From NCBI GenBank assembly GCA_025084515.1, contig JAJAGP010001517.1:62001-126000 (forward strand): DNA of 64,000 nt, read 5' to 3'. This stretch comes from Ancistrus triradiatus (taxonomy: Eukaryota; Chordata; Actinopteri; Siluriformes; Loricariidae). The position numbers and the translations under genes are program-made. How positions within the stretch are numbered: position 1 is the stretch's first letter; each line of letters begins with the position of its first letter. Positions 48,938 to 62,247 of this stretch are shown piece by piece. The notes under the pieces were generated by a model, which saw nothing but the letters and a program-made list of their open reading frames with translations, made no database searches and was not told the DNA's origin.

Positions 48938-49901
48938 TATATGTATGGCTCTACCTTGTTTTTCCTAACTCGTGCTATTTTTATACGTTTCTCAGGGGAG
49001 TCAGGCTGTCGGCTGTTATGCACACGCGGTGTTAACACAGTTATCTACAATGCTACACAAAAAAACTATTTACTGCTCTTAAACACACCTGTGACCGGAG
49101 TGGACAACATTCATCAAAGTAGCTATTAACAAAGATAACAATCAAAGTATTTTAGCTCTTCTGTTGCTGAGTTTACATGAGCTTAATAATAAATGATTAT
49201 TAGCTCTATTATATTATTCAATTCAATCTCTACTGTATCTTTGATGATGATGATGGCAATGAAGGTTATTATTATTATTAATTAATTTATTTATTTTAAT
49301 GTTGTTTTTATCTTGACAACATCTTTGTCTTAAATCTACAACTTGGACGATATGGCACTTGTCTCGATTGGTCAATGGAGGACTGTGTTGCAGATGTTCG
49401 TACCTTGACTCAAGACTTATGGCTTATATTTGTAAGAAATAACACTTAATCTGAGTGAGGAGTCACAAAGTGTTAAGAGCTGGGATTGTTAGAGTGAAAC
49501 ATTGGGTGTGTTGTCACCTTGCTGTCTGAATCATGTGCTAACCCTAGCGCTGATTGTTAGCCATCATGTAATAAAAGAGACTCAGGTCAGCGGGTGATAA
49601 ATTGGTAGCAACAAGACAAAACTCCTCCATCGTGCATGTCCAGTCTCTTGTTCCACCACCTCTCTTTGTCAGCTTTGTACTCACTTGGGTTTTTGGTGGT
49701 TAATGTACAGATGTAACTTTGAAACCTGACCACGATCATCAAGGATAAACGCCTTTAAGAGAGAGAGTGGGGAAGAGAACAGGACAAGACTAATAAAAAT
49801 AACAAAGATGGCAAACAAACGTACTTAAATCAGGCGGATGCATTTATTAATGTAAAAGTCACAACTCACACCTACGTAAACATGAGAAATGAATTTGATA
49901 A

Positions 49902-49902
<1 letters not shown>

Positions 49903-49940
<38 letters not shown>
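49903..49940. repeat. (TC)n microsatellite
   Basis: A pure TC run of about 19 units. Confidence 0.93.
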
Positions 49941-49944
<4 letters not shown>

Positions 49945-50367
49945 ACACACCGCATACTCTGACAGGACGAACACCTCACAGCTCAGATTGTCCTCGTTTC
50001 CATAATCAGGCAGATTCATTTTTGTTCACTCACGAGGGACTTCCACATGCATATTAAAACCTTCCCCAACTTTCAACAGTACTAAAAGTATCAAACAATA
50101 ATTGTGCTTGCGCTTTTTCTTACTGGCACTTCTCCCATTTCTCTCTCTCTCTCTGTCTGTCTGTCTCTGTGTCTCTCTGTCTCACACACAGTCCCAGAAC
50201 AGCATATCTGGGTTCCTGGGGACTAATTAACATCACATGTGTTAATATCTGCTTCAAAACAATCACCATCTTGCCTTCTAATTGGACTTTTTTCCTTTTT
50301 CCATCAAGGCCGGAAGTCACCATGGAGACATGTCACCTGAGGCTACTGGAATGAGGCATAATGCTCC

Positions 50368-50372
<5 letters not shown>

Positions 50373-50412
<40 letters not shown>

Positions 50413-50589
50413 TTTCTAATACTGAGGACTTTCCATTAACATATAACTGTACGTAAGTCATCATACACCTACACCTCACCCTAATCGCACTAATGTAAAA
50501 GCAAATATTTGGGCTCTTTTGTTTTTTATTTAAATATTAGATCTTTCAATACTTGTGGGACATTTGGTTTTCACAGTGATATAAACTTG

Positions 50590-50635
<46 letters not shown>
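50373..50635. repeat. Two (CA)n microsatellites
   Basis: CA runs at about 50373-50405 and 50593-50634, separated by roughly 190 bp of unique sequence. A (TG)n tract follows near 50812-50833. Confidence 0.92.
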
Positions 50636-50638
<3 letters not shown>

Positions 50639-51819
50639 GGCAGGATAAAAAGGGGACAGACTAAGTGAAGCTTGTTTATGTGCCTTCATCAGCACACCTT
50701 CTGCTACACTTCAGGGATCAACATTTAGCTGTTGTTTTTGAAGCGGGCGGCACACAACACGCCCAAGCTGTCAGGGGTAGCAGCTGCAGTAGCTTCTCTC
50801 CCAAGAGACATGTGTGTGTGTGTGTGTGTGTGTATTTGTGATCGAGCATGTGAGTGATGAGGTTTTGTATGTTTCTGTGTCATTTATAGGTGTGTTTATG
50901 TAAGGACCACGTTATCAGCCTGAGAAGTAAGAGAAAGAACAACGATAATTCCAGTGCTATTAGTGTGACACGTGAACTCATTAGCTTAGCTTTCAGAACA
51001 GGGAACTTTCGGTTTAAGAAGTGCAATGGTAAGGGTCGTTTGGGCAGTTTGTGGGACTTGCTTGTCAATGGGGTCCACTATATGATTGCAGAATAAAAAG
51101 GAAGGGTTCCTCAAGACATCTCTCTCTCTCTCGCCCTCTGTATGTGTGTGTGTGGAGGTGTGACTGGATTGATTTTCTTTCAGCTATGGACAGTACGGGA
51201 GCAACGTTGGCCCTTCGGTCAGTCCTGCGCAGTTCAAATGACTCCTGAAGCTGGACAATCAATATACACGTGACACCCATGCTTATCATACACCCGTTTC
51301 CCACTGCATATTTGTCTCCATGCACTGCAATATGGTTCATAAGAGCAGAGAATGACAAAAACCTGCAGGGGGGGTGGGGTTAAAATCCCTTCTTAATCTA
51401 TTCGAAGATTAGTACAATATGGAGACAAACTTTCCTTTTGGCTCATGCAACATCAAACAGAATGGCATGGTCTCTGGGGCAATGACATCTTTTTCTTCTC
51501 CTGTAGTGGGTTAAGAATTGCCAAGTAGCATTTCTTCTGTAGGACAGCCACTGAAGGCCAGTTACAAAATAACTGAGAGTAAAAATTAAGTTTGAGCGCT
51601 CAAGGCTGTTCTTTTTAGCAAGCGTAAACCTGACACACTCCTAACACACATACATGCACATATTCCTTGCACACTCAGCCCAACACCCTCCTCCCCCTTC
51701 CCCAAAGGCTCTGAGGACACATCACCCCCACGCCCTGATCCCTCATGCAATATTAAGGATCCAGGATGGAGCCCATAAAGAAGGGTCGAGGCTTCTGCCA
51801 TTGTAAATTATAAATCTCT

Positions 51820-52340
51820 ATTGATTTTTGCTGCTTTTCTTTTGTGCAAGTGCCCCAGGCTCATTGTGGGACACAAGTGACAGAGAGCACTTTATTAGAT
51901 TAGGATACAGCTCGCCAATGCACACCAACCTGCGCAAATGTACATCCAAAACAAAAACAAAGGTGAACGATTAAGATCGCTGTAATGACGAATGATGAGA
52001 GAGAAGCGAATGCGTGAAATGGCTACTCTATGGACTGTTGCACCCTGTTTCACTCTCACAAACACACAGTCTTGCTCTCTTTTGTAGGAAATCTAGCTTA
52101 CATCTTTTCCTCACTTTCCTCTTCTTCTTGTAAGCCCTCTTCAAAGCTTCTGACAGGCTTAAAGCAGAAAAGGCCTTGCCGAGAGCAGCTTTCATGTTAG
52201 CTGCCTGTCTCATTAGAGAAAGCTTTGCAACTTCTAGCCTTCATAATTCAATTAATAATTTCAATATAGATTTCATTTTCTCTACTTCATTCATCTGTTT
52301 AGTCGTTTCTCTGGAAACAATTAATATGACACCACTAGAG
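51820..52340. promoter_or_regulatory. Candidate conserved non-coding element cluster
   Basis: Repeat-free block with tataaatctctattgattt, gagcactttattagatt, then near 52240 ataattcaattaataattt. No ORF with recognisable product; the minus-strand frame at 52028-52213 has no family features. Regulatory potential inferred. Confidence 0.3.
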
Positions 52341-53084
52341 GTTAACACAGTTGCGACAGAGTGTTTGTTTTTTCTCTTAACATATACAGTATTTCCCATG
52401 TAGGTGTCTCCAGTGTTTGGAAGTATCCCAGACACATGCATGTTTGCTTCTCTATATGTCACTCCCCATTTCTGTGTGATAAGACCTTATTGTAAAGCAG
52501 TTCTTAATCACTGTCTGATGCCTACCCTTGCTACGTTACTGAACCAATACAATTAAGTTTAAAAGCTGGAAGCGTGGAACAACACCAGCACAGACAGTGG
52601 TCTTAATGGTATTTGAGTTCTCCCATGTACAAGAATGTCCATGAATATGAAAATACATGGCTTGATGGGAATAGGGGCAGAAACAGATGCTGTTGTGTAA
52701 GCAAATCCACCGTTTAGCTCAGTGTGATGCTGCACCACATCTCTCATTGTCTCCTCTCTCAGAGCACTCTTCATTAGGATCCTGCAGCCCCTCTAACACC
52801 CACTTCTATCTAACAAGGCAGACATATCCTGTTACCGACGCCAGGAAGAAAGATGGCACATCGGAGAACTGCTGTGGCCCACAGGACTCAATTATTGTCC
52901 CCCATATGTTAACATGTAGTCGAAGGTGTCAAGCAATTTCAGATCTCGCTGCAACACTATGTAAACCCCTTTTACCATCACTTTCTTTACCCCTGCTGAG
53001 AGCTGTGCACATCCTTCGGCCTCGTTCTCGTGTTAACATGCCATTTATGCAGGGTGATTGGGAAAATTGTGTGTGCGTGCTTTA

Positions 53085-53095
53085 GGGGGGGGGGG
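53085..53095. repeat. G11 homopolymer
   Basis: Homopolymer run, length uncertain. Confidence 0.85.
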
Positions 53096-53718
53096 TTGGG
53101 GATTGATGTTGTTGCAATTATTAGGGGAACACAGTCAGGCCCTCGTTAATACCTTTGGTTGTTCATACAAGTAAAATAATACTATACCAGATACACTGTC
53201 AGCACATTTTCACATAAACAGTGCCTCTTAGTCACTGCTTATCATGTCAAAAAAAAAGACCATTTTGGTCCAATTTCTGCTTTAATGGCTTAAATCAAAA
53301 CGGATATGACTATGGACAGACTCTAATGAAGGTTTAACTCTCAAATCCTATAAAAGCAGAATGGTGCATCAAAGGACTTAAGGATGACAGAGCTTAAAGA
53401 TAGCTGTTTAAACACCACTGCAAAAGAATGCATTGTCCACAACGGTTTTGTGCAAAATAAGTACTTTTCCCTTCTCTTCTGCTGATTGGTTGCTTGGAAA
53501 CACAAACGTCCTTTGTGGATATGACTGGGAACAACAGGGTCTCATTCAGAATTTGTAGTAATTATACTAAGTGAGAGAGATTTTCATACGAATTAAACTG
53601 TGAGCAGGGTTATCATATAAAGAGTGCCTCTAAAATCTGAGCCCTAACCTTTTCAAATAAGCTGATCAAGTGTGTGGTCAAGAAAATATTGATCAAGCAA
53701 ACATTTTCTCATCGTACG

Positions 53719-53874
53719 AGGACTGTGGTAGCCTAGCGGTTAAGGCCAAAAGGTCCAGGGTTCAAATCCCACCTCTGCCAAGCTGCCACTGTTGGGTCCT
53801 TGAGCAAAACTCTTAACCCACAATTGCTTGGATTGTAAGATAAGGGCAGATAATTAAAGCTATAAATGTAAATG
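53719..53874 (+). mobile_element. tRNA-derived SINE (family 1), shortened
   Basis: A box gcctagcggttaagg is joined directly to aaaaggtccagggttcaaat, so the tactggactctggacc segment is gone. Part of the tail (gtatcaattgtaagtcgctc region) is also deleted. Confidence 0.88.
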
Positions 53875-55164
53875 TATGAGACTAAACAGCAACATCCTCA
53901 GAGCAGTCCAGTGTTGAATTAACTGTGATACAGGTTCAAGTCCAGATTCAAATAAGCCTGTTATAAATGTTAATCTAATATTGATGATAGATTTTGTTAG
54001 GTATGCTTATACACTAACACAGACAATACCCATTTTATACCTTCAACTGTACACCTGAACCAGTGTTCTAAACCTTATTTTAAGGGTTACTATTTTTAAA
54101 TATTAATGTTTAGTGTCTGGCTACACTACAAGACATAACATCTCTGAATAAAATGTAAGGAACATACTCGTGGTATGATGGAAACAACGCAGTTGCTTTG
54201 CCTTCAGAGAAGAATCTAGAAAGCTGCTGGCTTTAAAATAATGACATCTGCTTTGTTTGCTTGGCCATAGGGAGTAGATCCCCTGTGACTCTCGGAGCTC
54301 AGAAAGTTTGACAAAGCAACTGCTTGGCCAAGAAAGTCCCAGGAAGAAAAGGCCCCGAGTTACTAAGATCCCGAATACAGAGCAGTGATTTACTTACAGC
54401 CTAATCAGATGTGGGCACTGTGGAAGCCATTTGATATGCACTCGGTCTGTGTATGTTCTAATAAAAAGGTGAGTGGAAGATGCAGATTGTGTGTCAGTCC
54501 AAGACGATAGGCTGATTAATATTCAAATGTATTTAACCTTATAAAGAAAGTCGACCCTTGTTTATGACAACCCTATCCGCCACCACAGACATGTCACATG
54601 CAGGAGATGCTTCCACACTATCTTATGTATTAGGTAACATGTTAATATATGAATAGAAGTCATTTGGTTCTATTTATTTATATACAGTATATTTTATCTT
54701 GCTAGATCCTGTGCTGTGTTGCAAAAACAGATTGTGTGAATCTGTAGATGCACAATTAACAACACAGCAGAAGGTGGAGAAAATATTTAAACAAGGTTTT
54801 TGAACGTATAAATTATTCTCAATAACCATGGCAAGTTCTGATCTTAAGGAGAATGTGTGGCCATGCAGCCTAAACAAACTAGAAAAAGCCTGCAAAACAA
54901 CTAAACTGGCACATGCATTGTGCTTGTGCATTGTCGTTTTAATCAGTAGCAATTAGAGTGGAAACAGAGGCCTAGAAATACTACAAAGTTTTTGAATCAA
55001 TGTGGAATTAAGGGCCATTTTGTATATACTGTGTTACGTTTCTCCATGGCTTTCTATTACATTTGTCCCTGTTTTTTTTTTAAAAAGTAAACTTTAGGCA
55101 ATCACATTACTTTAGGCAAGTAGTGTAATGGGGGCACAAGGCACTGAGGTATCTCTGGGGAGGT

Positions 55165-55194
55165 GAAACACACACACACACACACACACTCACA
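55165..55194. repeat. (CA)n microsatellite
   Basis: Short CA run. Confidence 0.88.
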
Positions 55195-56597
55195 CGTACA
55201 TTTACATATTTGTTTATATGCACTAGATTTACTGGCACCAAGAACTACTGCAGACTTTTGGTGTCAGGGCAGTCTTGTCAAAAGTGGTGTTCATGGAAGA
55301 GCTGTGACTAAACACTTATGGCTCAAAGAGAGAAATAAAGTCAAGTGACTCACCCATGCACAAAAACACAAGGACTGCAGTGCAGTATAATGGTAGCAGG
55401 TGCTCTGGACTGAAACAGCAATATCTGAGATATTGGACAGAAGGCAGTTTGTCCACCAAAGGGCTGGAGAGTACTACACGAATCAGTATCTGCATTTTGG
55501 TTTTGGGGCTATAATTCTGCAAATGAAGTCAGTGATTTATTCAGCATTGCTGAGAAGTACAGGCAGATTCTTGCAGTTCCATGGAGGTACATCTGACTGG
55601 TCCAAACTTAAAGTATTAACTCCAGTAAACAGATGACCAATGTGTCCTACAGAAAATGGCACAGCCCCCATAGTACAAGTATAGTCCTGATCTTAACATC
55701 AACGGCAGAGTCAGTCTGGAATTACATAAAGAGACCGAAGCAAGTGAGTCAACCAAAGTCTTAAGAAGACTGTAGAGGTTCTCCAGGAGGTTTGATAAAA
55801 CATACCAGTTTGGTACCTTCTAACATCGCATGCCACTGTACCTAAGAGTTTGCCTAAGAGCTCTGAACCATTTGAAATTTACATCGCCTCCATGTTATAG
55901 TCTTTTTTCGTCACATTCCTTCACCACACCCTGACGGTTCAAACAACACAACTATGTTGACTTCTGATGACTTCTGAGTTCTGTGTTGTACAGAGTCATT
56001 TAAACACATGGAGACACAAATATAGGCACTGTACAGTAAATGAAAAACACAAAATTGGTAAAGACCAAGCTGAGGAGGTCTTTGTTACCCATCAAAAGAC
56101 AAGCAAACAAAAGCAAGCATTCAGAATGAAGAGCATGCTTGGCAGAAGTTTGGCATGTTTGTCATCTGCAAACTATTTTTTGTGGAGCCAAGAAAACAAA
56201 CATTTCTGAGCAACAATTTAACTGGGTGAGATTAGTGAGAGGGCAAGCAAGGAGAAAGAGGGTGGGTGGAAGAGAAAAAAGAGACAGAGATCTGTAAGGA
56301 AAACAGAGAAAGGCCCGAGTGTTATTTAAGCCAGTGCTCCACTAAACAGAACAATAAATACATCTATTGTTTTGAACCGAGCCCAAAATGCAAGGCACTG
56401 TAGAAACACCAAAAAGAATGAAGAGAACTTGCTTTTTGCATTGGTCTGAAAATATACATGGGATTAAAACAGAACTTTCACACTCGCCCCCACTTTTTGG
56501 CGTCTTGTCCTCTGTGCTGATGAAAGCAGCAGGGAAAGTTGCTAGCTATAATCATTTCACTTCAGCAAAATACAACAGGAAGAACGCATTAGACTTA

Positions 56598-57695
56598 CAG
56601 TGGTTGTTGATAGTTCTGTGAACCCTTTAGAATTTCCTGTATTTCTGCATAACTATGACTAACAACATCACACAACTTAAAAATAGATAAAGATAAGCCA
56701 ATTAAACAAACGAGAGAAACTACATACTTGGTCGTTTATTTATTGAGGAAATGATCCAATACTACATATCTGTCAGAGGCAAAAGTATGTGAACCTTTGC
56801 TTTCAGTATCTGGTTTGATCCCTTTTGTAGCAATAACAGCAACTAAACATTTCCAGTAACTGTTAATCAGTCAGGCACATTGACTTTGAGGAATTTCAGC
56901 CCATTCCTCTGTACAGAACAGCTTCAGCTTTGGGATGTTGGTGGGTTTCCTCAGATGAACTGCTTGCACAACATTTCTATTGGATTAAAGTCTGGACTTT
57001 AATTCTGTCATTGCAAAACCTTAACCTTAATCTTCTTTAACCATATTTTGTTAGAACAGCTTGCGTGCTTATGGTTGTTGTCTTGCTGTTTTCTCTTGAG
57101 ATGCATTTCACCTGACATTTTCCTTTCAAATGTGCTGGTACAGTTCAGAATTTATTGCTCCATCAACAATGGCAAGCTGTTCGGGATCCAGCAAAACTGG
57201 CCCAAACCATGATACTACAACCACCATGTTTGTTATATTCAAATACAGTATTGTCCATTCTCCAGACATTATCCATCCACAAAGCATTTTCAACAGCACT
57301 CTGTCCACATGCCACATGATCACCAGTGTTCTTTTCAGAGTGCAGTGACTTTCTTCTCACAACCCTACCATGCAGATGTTTTTCTGATGGTGGATTCATG
57401 AACATTTGCCAATGTGATAGAGGCCTTTGGTTGCTTAGACGTTTACATGGGTTTCAATTGACTGCAAAGACTATATGCCTTGCCCTTGGAGTGATTTTTG
57501 TTGGTCAACCACTACTGGAAAGGGTAACAATGGTCTTGAATTTTCTCTATTTGTACACAAACTGCCTGACTGTGTACTGGAGGTGTCCAAACTCTTTAAA
57601 GATGGTAAACTATGAGACTGATGACAAGCAACAACTTTTTCTGAGGTCCTAAAAAATGTTCTTTGTTCGCCATGCTTCACTTCCACAAATGAAGC
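56598..57695 (-). mobile_element. Tc1-like element (family 1), truncated
   Basis: The left end cagtggttgttgatagttc follows TA. Family text continues through the transposase (minus strand) up to its start region (gttcgccatgcttcacttcc), then stops, so the second TIR is missing. Readable pieces are VLNFL-type antisense text and, in sense, the HGRVVRRKSLHSEKN and NKHGGCSIMVWASFAGS segments. It is more diverged than the copy at 19888. Confidence 0.88.
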
Positions 57696-57719
57696 ATCTG
57701 ATTGTCTATTCAACACAAG

Positions 57720-57905
57720 GTTACATCTACACACAAGGCCACATCAAGACCAATCACATGCATATACTCAAGTCAATGCCGAGAGAAAACCCACACGGAC
57801 ACCACATGCAGACTCCACATAGAAAGGACCCAGGCTACTCCACTCTGGGCTTGAACCCAGGACCTTCTTGCTGTGAGGCGGCAATGCTACCAGCCGCTCA
57901 GCTGT
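57720..57905 (-). repeat. Fish interspersed repeat (family 3)
   Basis: Plus-strand text runs gagaaaacccacacggacac, catgcagactccacatagaa, cttgaacccaggaccttctt, gctgtgaggcggcaatgcta. It abuts the truncated Tc1 element. Confidence 0.7.
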
Positions 57906-59357
57906 CTTAACTTGTGGAATAGGGATATATTATCTCAGTCTTTCTGGCACTGAATTAAAATACAACAATTGAATAAGTCAGAGAAAGCATTAAGCACAAT
58001 AACTCCAACGGATGTTGTAGTTCTGCAATAGAAGCTGTAATGCAGCAATAGAATATTATATAGATGACTCCTAACTGACCTGGCTGTCGTTGTAAAAGAT
58101 GACGACAGTGTTTTTGTAGCTTAACACTACTCTGGCTGCTCTGGTATTTGGCCCTGTGAAAGGCACACATGTGGATATAATGGAGCAGGTAATTGCAGGC
58201 ACAGCATGGGGGGAAAGAGAAAGAGAACTGTTTTGGGGCAGGTAGCACATGGGTCGTTCTGGTTCACAACATTTAAAGAGAGTTGCTGCCTTTCTCGGAC
58301 ACGGTGCATTCCAGAGCCGGATTTTATATCCTCTCGAAGTCAAGTAAGACCATAAAGCAGCATGCAGTAAAATTAAACAAGCATAAAAACTAATATTCTA
58401 TTAACAGCATACTATTCCCAGAAGGAAGTGCGATCTTCATGAGAGACAGCAAGCAGGGTGTGAGGCAGTACAAGAAGAACTCAAGAATATTAAACTCTTT
58501 GCTAAATACTGGGTATATAATAGGATTTTACATGTAGTCCCACTCAGGAATTAGTACTGCAAAATGTGTTTACAGCTCATGGCAAAACTCCTTGCTGCAA
58601 ATTACGCGAGCGAAAAAGCCAAAGCAATAAGCAGACAAGAAAAACCTAAAAATAAAGAAATGCATACACAGCCCTTTTGTTAGTATGTTGGATTTGATGC
58701 AAACTATCATTATGTTGTTTTTCTTTCTGGTGAGAACAAAACAATTTTCAAGAAATGGCTCGGTCTCTACTTATTTGTAGTTATGTACAGCTGAATTTGA
58801 GAAATCCTGCAATGCAGAACTTCACCATTTTGATCGTGCTTTAGATGTGGAACAATTAGAGAAGGGATTTGCTCTTGTTACGCGCTTATCGATAGTCCTG
58901 TGCTTTCTGTGGCCCTCAAAATGATACAATCTGTAGTAACATTTCCATGTGGCAGAAACATAAATAAACGAGAGCAGCGGGACCTGAAGGGGTTCCCACA
59001 CAAATCACTCTGCACATAAACAGTCACTTTAGGTGTTTATCTGTGTGAGGCTTTGGGGAGCTGTGCTTGTGATGTTGAGTAAAATGAGAGTGCGCTCAGT
59101 AGCGCCCATCTGTGTTCAAGCTAGGATGTGGAAAGCTCTGCACATCATCACACGTTTGTTTTCTTCTATATTCTGTTTGGGACTTAGGTTTGACTTTCTG
59201 ATGCATGACTGACACACAAACAAGTCACACAGCATGTCATTTAGTCATGATGTACAGACTTCTAAATGTTCAGTGGCTGCTGCTAATGTGAAACAGACAG
59301 CCAAACACTCACATATACATTTCATAGAGAGGCGAGGTCAGCGTGCTGTAGCTCTGG

Positions 59358-59374
59358 TGTGTGTGTGTGTGTGT
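59358..59374. repeat. Short (GT)n tract
   Basis: About eight GT units, followed by acgcgtaca. Confidence 0.85.
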
Positions 59375-60076
59375 ACGCGTACACATGGGGGATACTGTAC
59401 CGCCTGCCTTGTGCACAGCACAGGTTTTCCTTCTATTGTCACCATCAAGATTGATAACGCTGCTTATTACCGCCAAGCAATTGTCAGCTTTTCCGGGACA
59501 AATTATAAAAAGAAACGAAAGAAATCCACATGCCCTGCTGTAACTGAGCATAATGTGGAGTGAGGAATGTTGGCACAGTGTGAAGAAAACACAACATTTG
59601 AAGAAAAGGGGAAAGAATAAAGACTCACGCATTTCAGGTACAACTTCAGGAGTTCCACTCAGCCCATCGGAAAAGCTTTATGTTCTACCGTCACTGATTT
59701 CCTCCTTTTAATAAGTACTCTACTCATACGGGCATATTAGCAGATAAAATGTGCTTTTAAGCATCACTGACTGTACATTACTTCTACAAACTAAACCTTT
59801 ACAGCATCATCATAAGTGCAGCTGGACAAAATGAACAATCAATGTGATTCAACACAGAAATGAAAGAAAATACAGGGTTGCATTGGCCAAGATGTTTTCA
59901 TAGCCTTTTCCTGTCAATTTATGGTCAAGTACCAAAGATATTTGACCATAAATTGGAGAAAGGAATTTAGCAGCATGCCCATTTGGCCAGGAGTCATTCT
60001 GAGCCCCAGTACATCTTACGACATACTCACACCATGCCCATGCCCGAGCACGTTTGACTAGTGGGATCGCACCATG

Positions 60077-60294
60077 TCAAGTCAAGTCAAGTCAGATCTA
60101 TTTATATAGCGCTTTTTACAATGGAGCATTGTCTCAAAGCAACTTTACAAGTTTAGATTATCTCCTAACAACTACGTCCAATCCCAAATTGAGCAAGCCT
60201 AGGGCGACAGTGGCAAGGAAAAACTCCCTGAGTGTTATAGGAAGAAACCTTGGGAGGACCAAGACTCAAAAAGGGACCCAACCTCCTTGGGCAG
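60077..60294 (+). repeat. Short interspersed repeat, second copy
   Basis: Same unit as the one nested at 5226-5444: tcaagtcaagtcaagtcaga at the start, gaagaaaccttgggaggacc near the end, finishing cttgggcag. It is flanked by a 5-bp duplication ccatg (60072-60076 and 60295-60299). Confidence 0.88.
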
Positions 60295-61292
60295 CCATGC
60301 CCATCCGTGGTACACTAATAGAGGTGGGCTCAGTTCAGTTGGACTCAGGTACAGTAGGCATGTAGTATGATTGCAAACCGTGCACGAGCATGGAACACAA
60401 CGTCAGCCGACAGCATGAGTAGTCGACATCCACTGCGTTATATATTCAATAAATCTACAAGGCGGAGATCAGCGGGACCAAAACGACTCCAAAAAAATCC
60501 ACAAAGTAAGTACTACCATAAACTCCATTGTGCTGTGCGAGCTTGCCTTTGTCCAACACAAGATGTAGTATCGTGATGACGCAAGTGTGCTTGGGCCCAA
60601 AACGTTTAAGGGCAATCTGAGTGCAGGCAAGCGTGGGAGTGGGGTGGGGGGGACTGCTCTGGCATGGTACAAGGCAACTGGCCACAGAGTGAGTACGCCC
60701 TTAGTAATCAGTTGGTGTGATAGATGGAGGAGTGTGGACACACTAACCTGTAAATATATTCCTCCAGCAAGACAGCCTCATTACTTAGCTTTACCATAAG
60801 TTACCAGACAGCTTTGGACAAGTTCAGGTGTTATAACTGCGTTAGGGTTAATTCTACGCAGCACATATCTGTGTTGCACACAGTGCACTACATCCATGAC
60901 GTGCCTCCCTACGTGGCCAGACAAACAACAATTTATTGTATGCATAGCTCGCAAACTTCCTTTTAGGTTAAAGGATTTTAAAAAGATGATGTAAAAGTGT
61001 GGTTTTCATGCAGCATTGTGATGTTATGTGCAGCAAACATTTCTGCAAATACAAACCTTACACAGAACAACAGTTTGGCTTACTAGAGATGCATATCAAC
61101 TATTAAGTCTGGTTTAAATCTTGCACAATGTGCATGGCAAGATCAAGTGGAAATGGGGTCTTTGTAAGTCAGGTTTACTAAGACATAGATATTTTCACTG
61201 TATTTTTAGTACATTTTGGGTGTTGTTTTCAGTGGGGAGGAAACCCAGTGCTGTTATTTGTTGTAATTTCTCACTGACCCTATACTATTTCA

Positions 61293-61480
61293 AATTTACA
61301 TTTACATGTACAGCATTTAGCAGACGCCCATATCCAGAGCGACTTACAATTGGTACAATCTTACAATGGGTTAAGGGCCTTGCTCAAGGACCCAACAGTG
61401 GCAGCTTGGCAGAGGTGGGATTTGAACCCTGGACCTTCTGGTCCAGAGTCCAGTACCTTACCCGTTAGGCTACCACAGTC
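61293..61480 (-). mobile_element. tRNA-derived SINE (family 1)
   Basis: Tail (gtacagcatttagcagacgc) first, then caaggacccaacagtggcag, B box gggatttgaacc, and head ccgttaggctaccacagtcc. About 15 bases around the aagcaattgt block are missing. Confidence 0.9.
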
Positions 61481-61682
61481 CAAATTACTATAGTACTAAA
61501 GGTTAGGCATTATTATTATTTTAAATAACGCCAAACCTTGTAACCTTGAAAATGACTTAATTTTTGGCTTTAGGGGAAAATATTCCACTGAACATTTTGT
61601 TCCAAGGTCCATGTTTATAAAAACTTAGGGAAAAACACACTGCTTTCTTGGTAGTGGGGCCTGATTTTACCCCCCCACTATG

Positions 61683-61701
61683 GGAAAAAAAAAAAAAAAA
61701 A
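61683..61701. repeat. A-rich homopolymer
   Basis: About 19 A's. A T-run lies near 61830-61845. Confidence 0.85.
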
Positions 61702-62142
61702 CTGAAAATAGGGACCAACAACGGGTGATTGTTCATAATTAAAACTACATCTCCAAATTCAGTATGGAGTTATGGTGTAACAAGCAGATGTTCTCAACTC
61801 TACACGGCACAGCCATTGTTTTAAGTTGATTTTTTTTTTTTTTTGTGACTTGCTGGTGTTTATTTCTGGCTGTCTATTTGGGGCTCCATATAACACAAAC
61901 TACACTGCAAAACACAACATTTACCCACAAGAAAAAATAAAAGAGACAACAGGGGAGTGTTTAGGACCCCTTCACCCCCTAGGGGCATGCATTCCTTTCC
62001 ATTAACTGATCCGTATCCACTTCCTGTGGGAGTTGGTCCTGGACTTGGAGCTTGAGCTCTACAGAACAGGAAGTAATCCAGAGAGCTGGGGAATTCATCA
62101 CTCAGGGCCTCTCAGCACGTCAAGCCATGATATGGGGATAAC

Positions 62143-62247
<105 letters not shown>

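Noticed and set aside
49380..49720. Possible LTR (polyadenylation-like taataaaagagactc, unique flanks)
   Set aside because: No TG/CA ends, primer-binding site or target duplication could be seen.
58071..58343. Minus-strand ORF with an exon-like segment (acceptor cttttcacag-like, donor cag|gtcagt) near 58080-58155
   Set aside because: None of the three frames resembles an EBF exon or any family I know. The 71-nt length does not fit the phase expected upstream of the FFLKFF exon.
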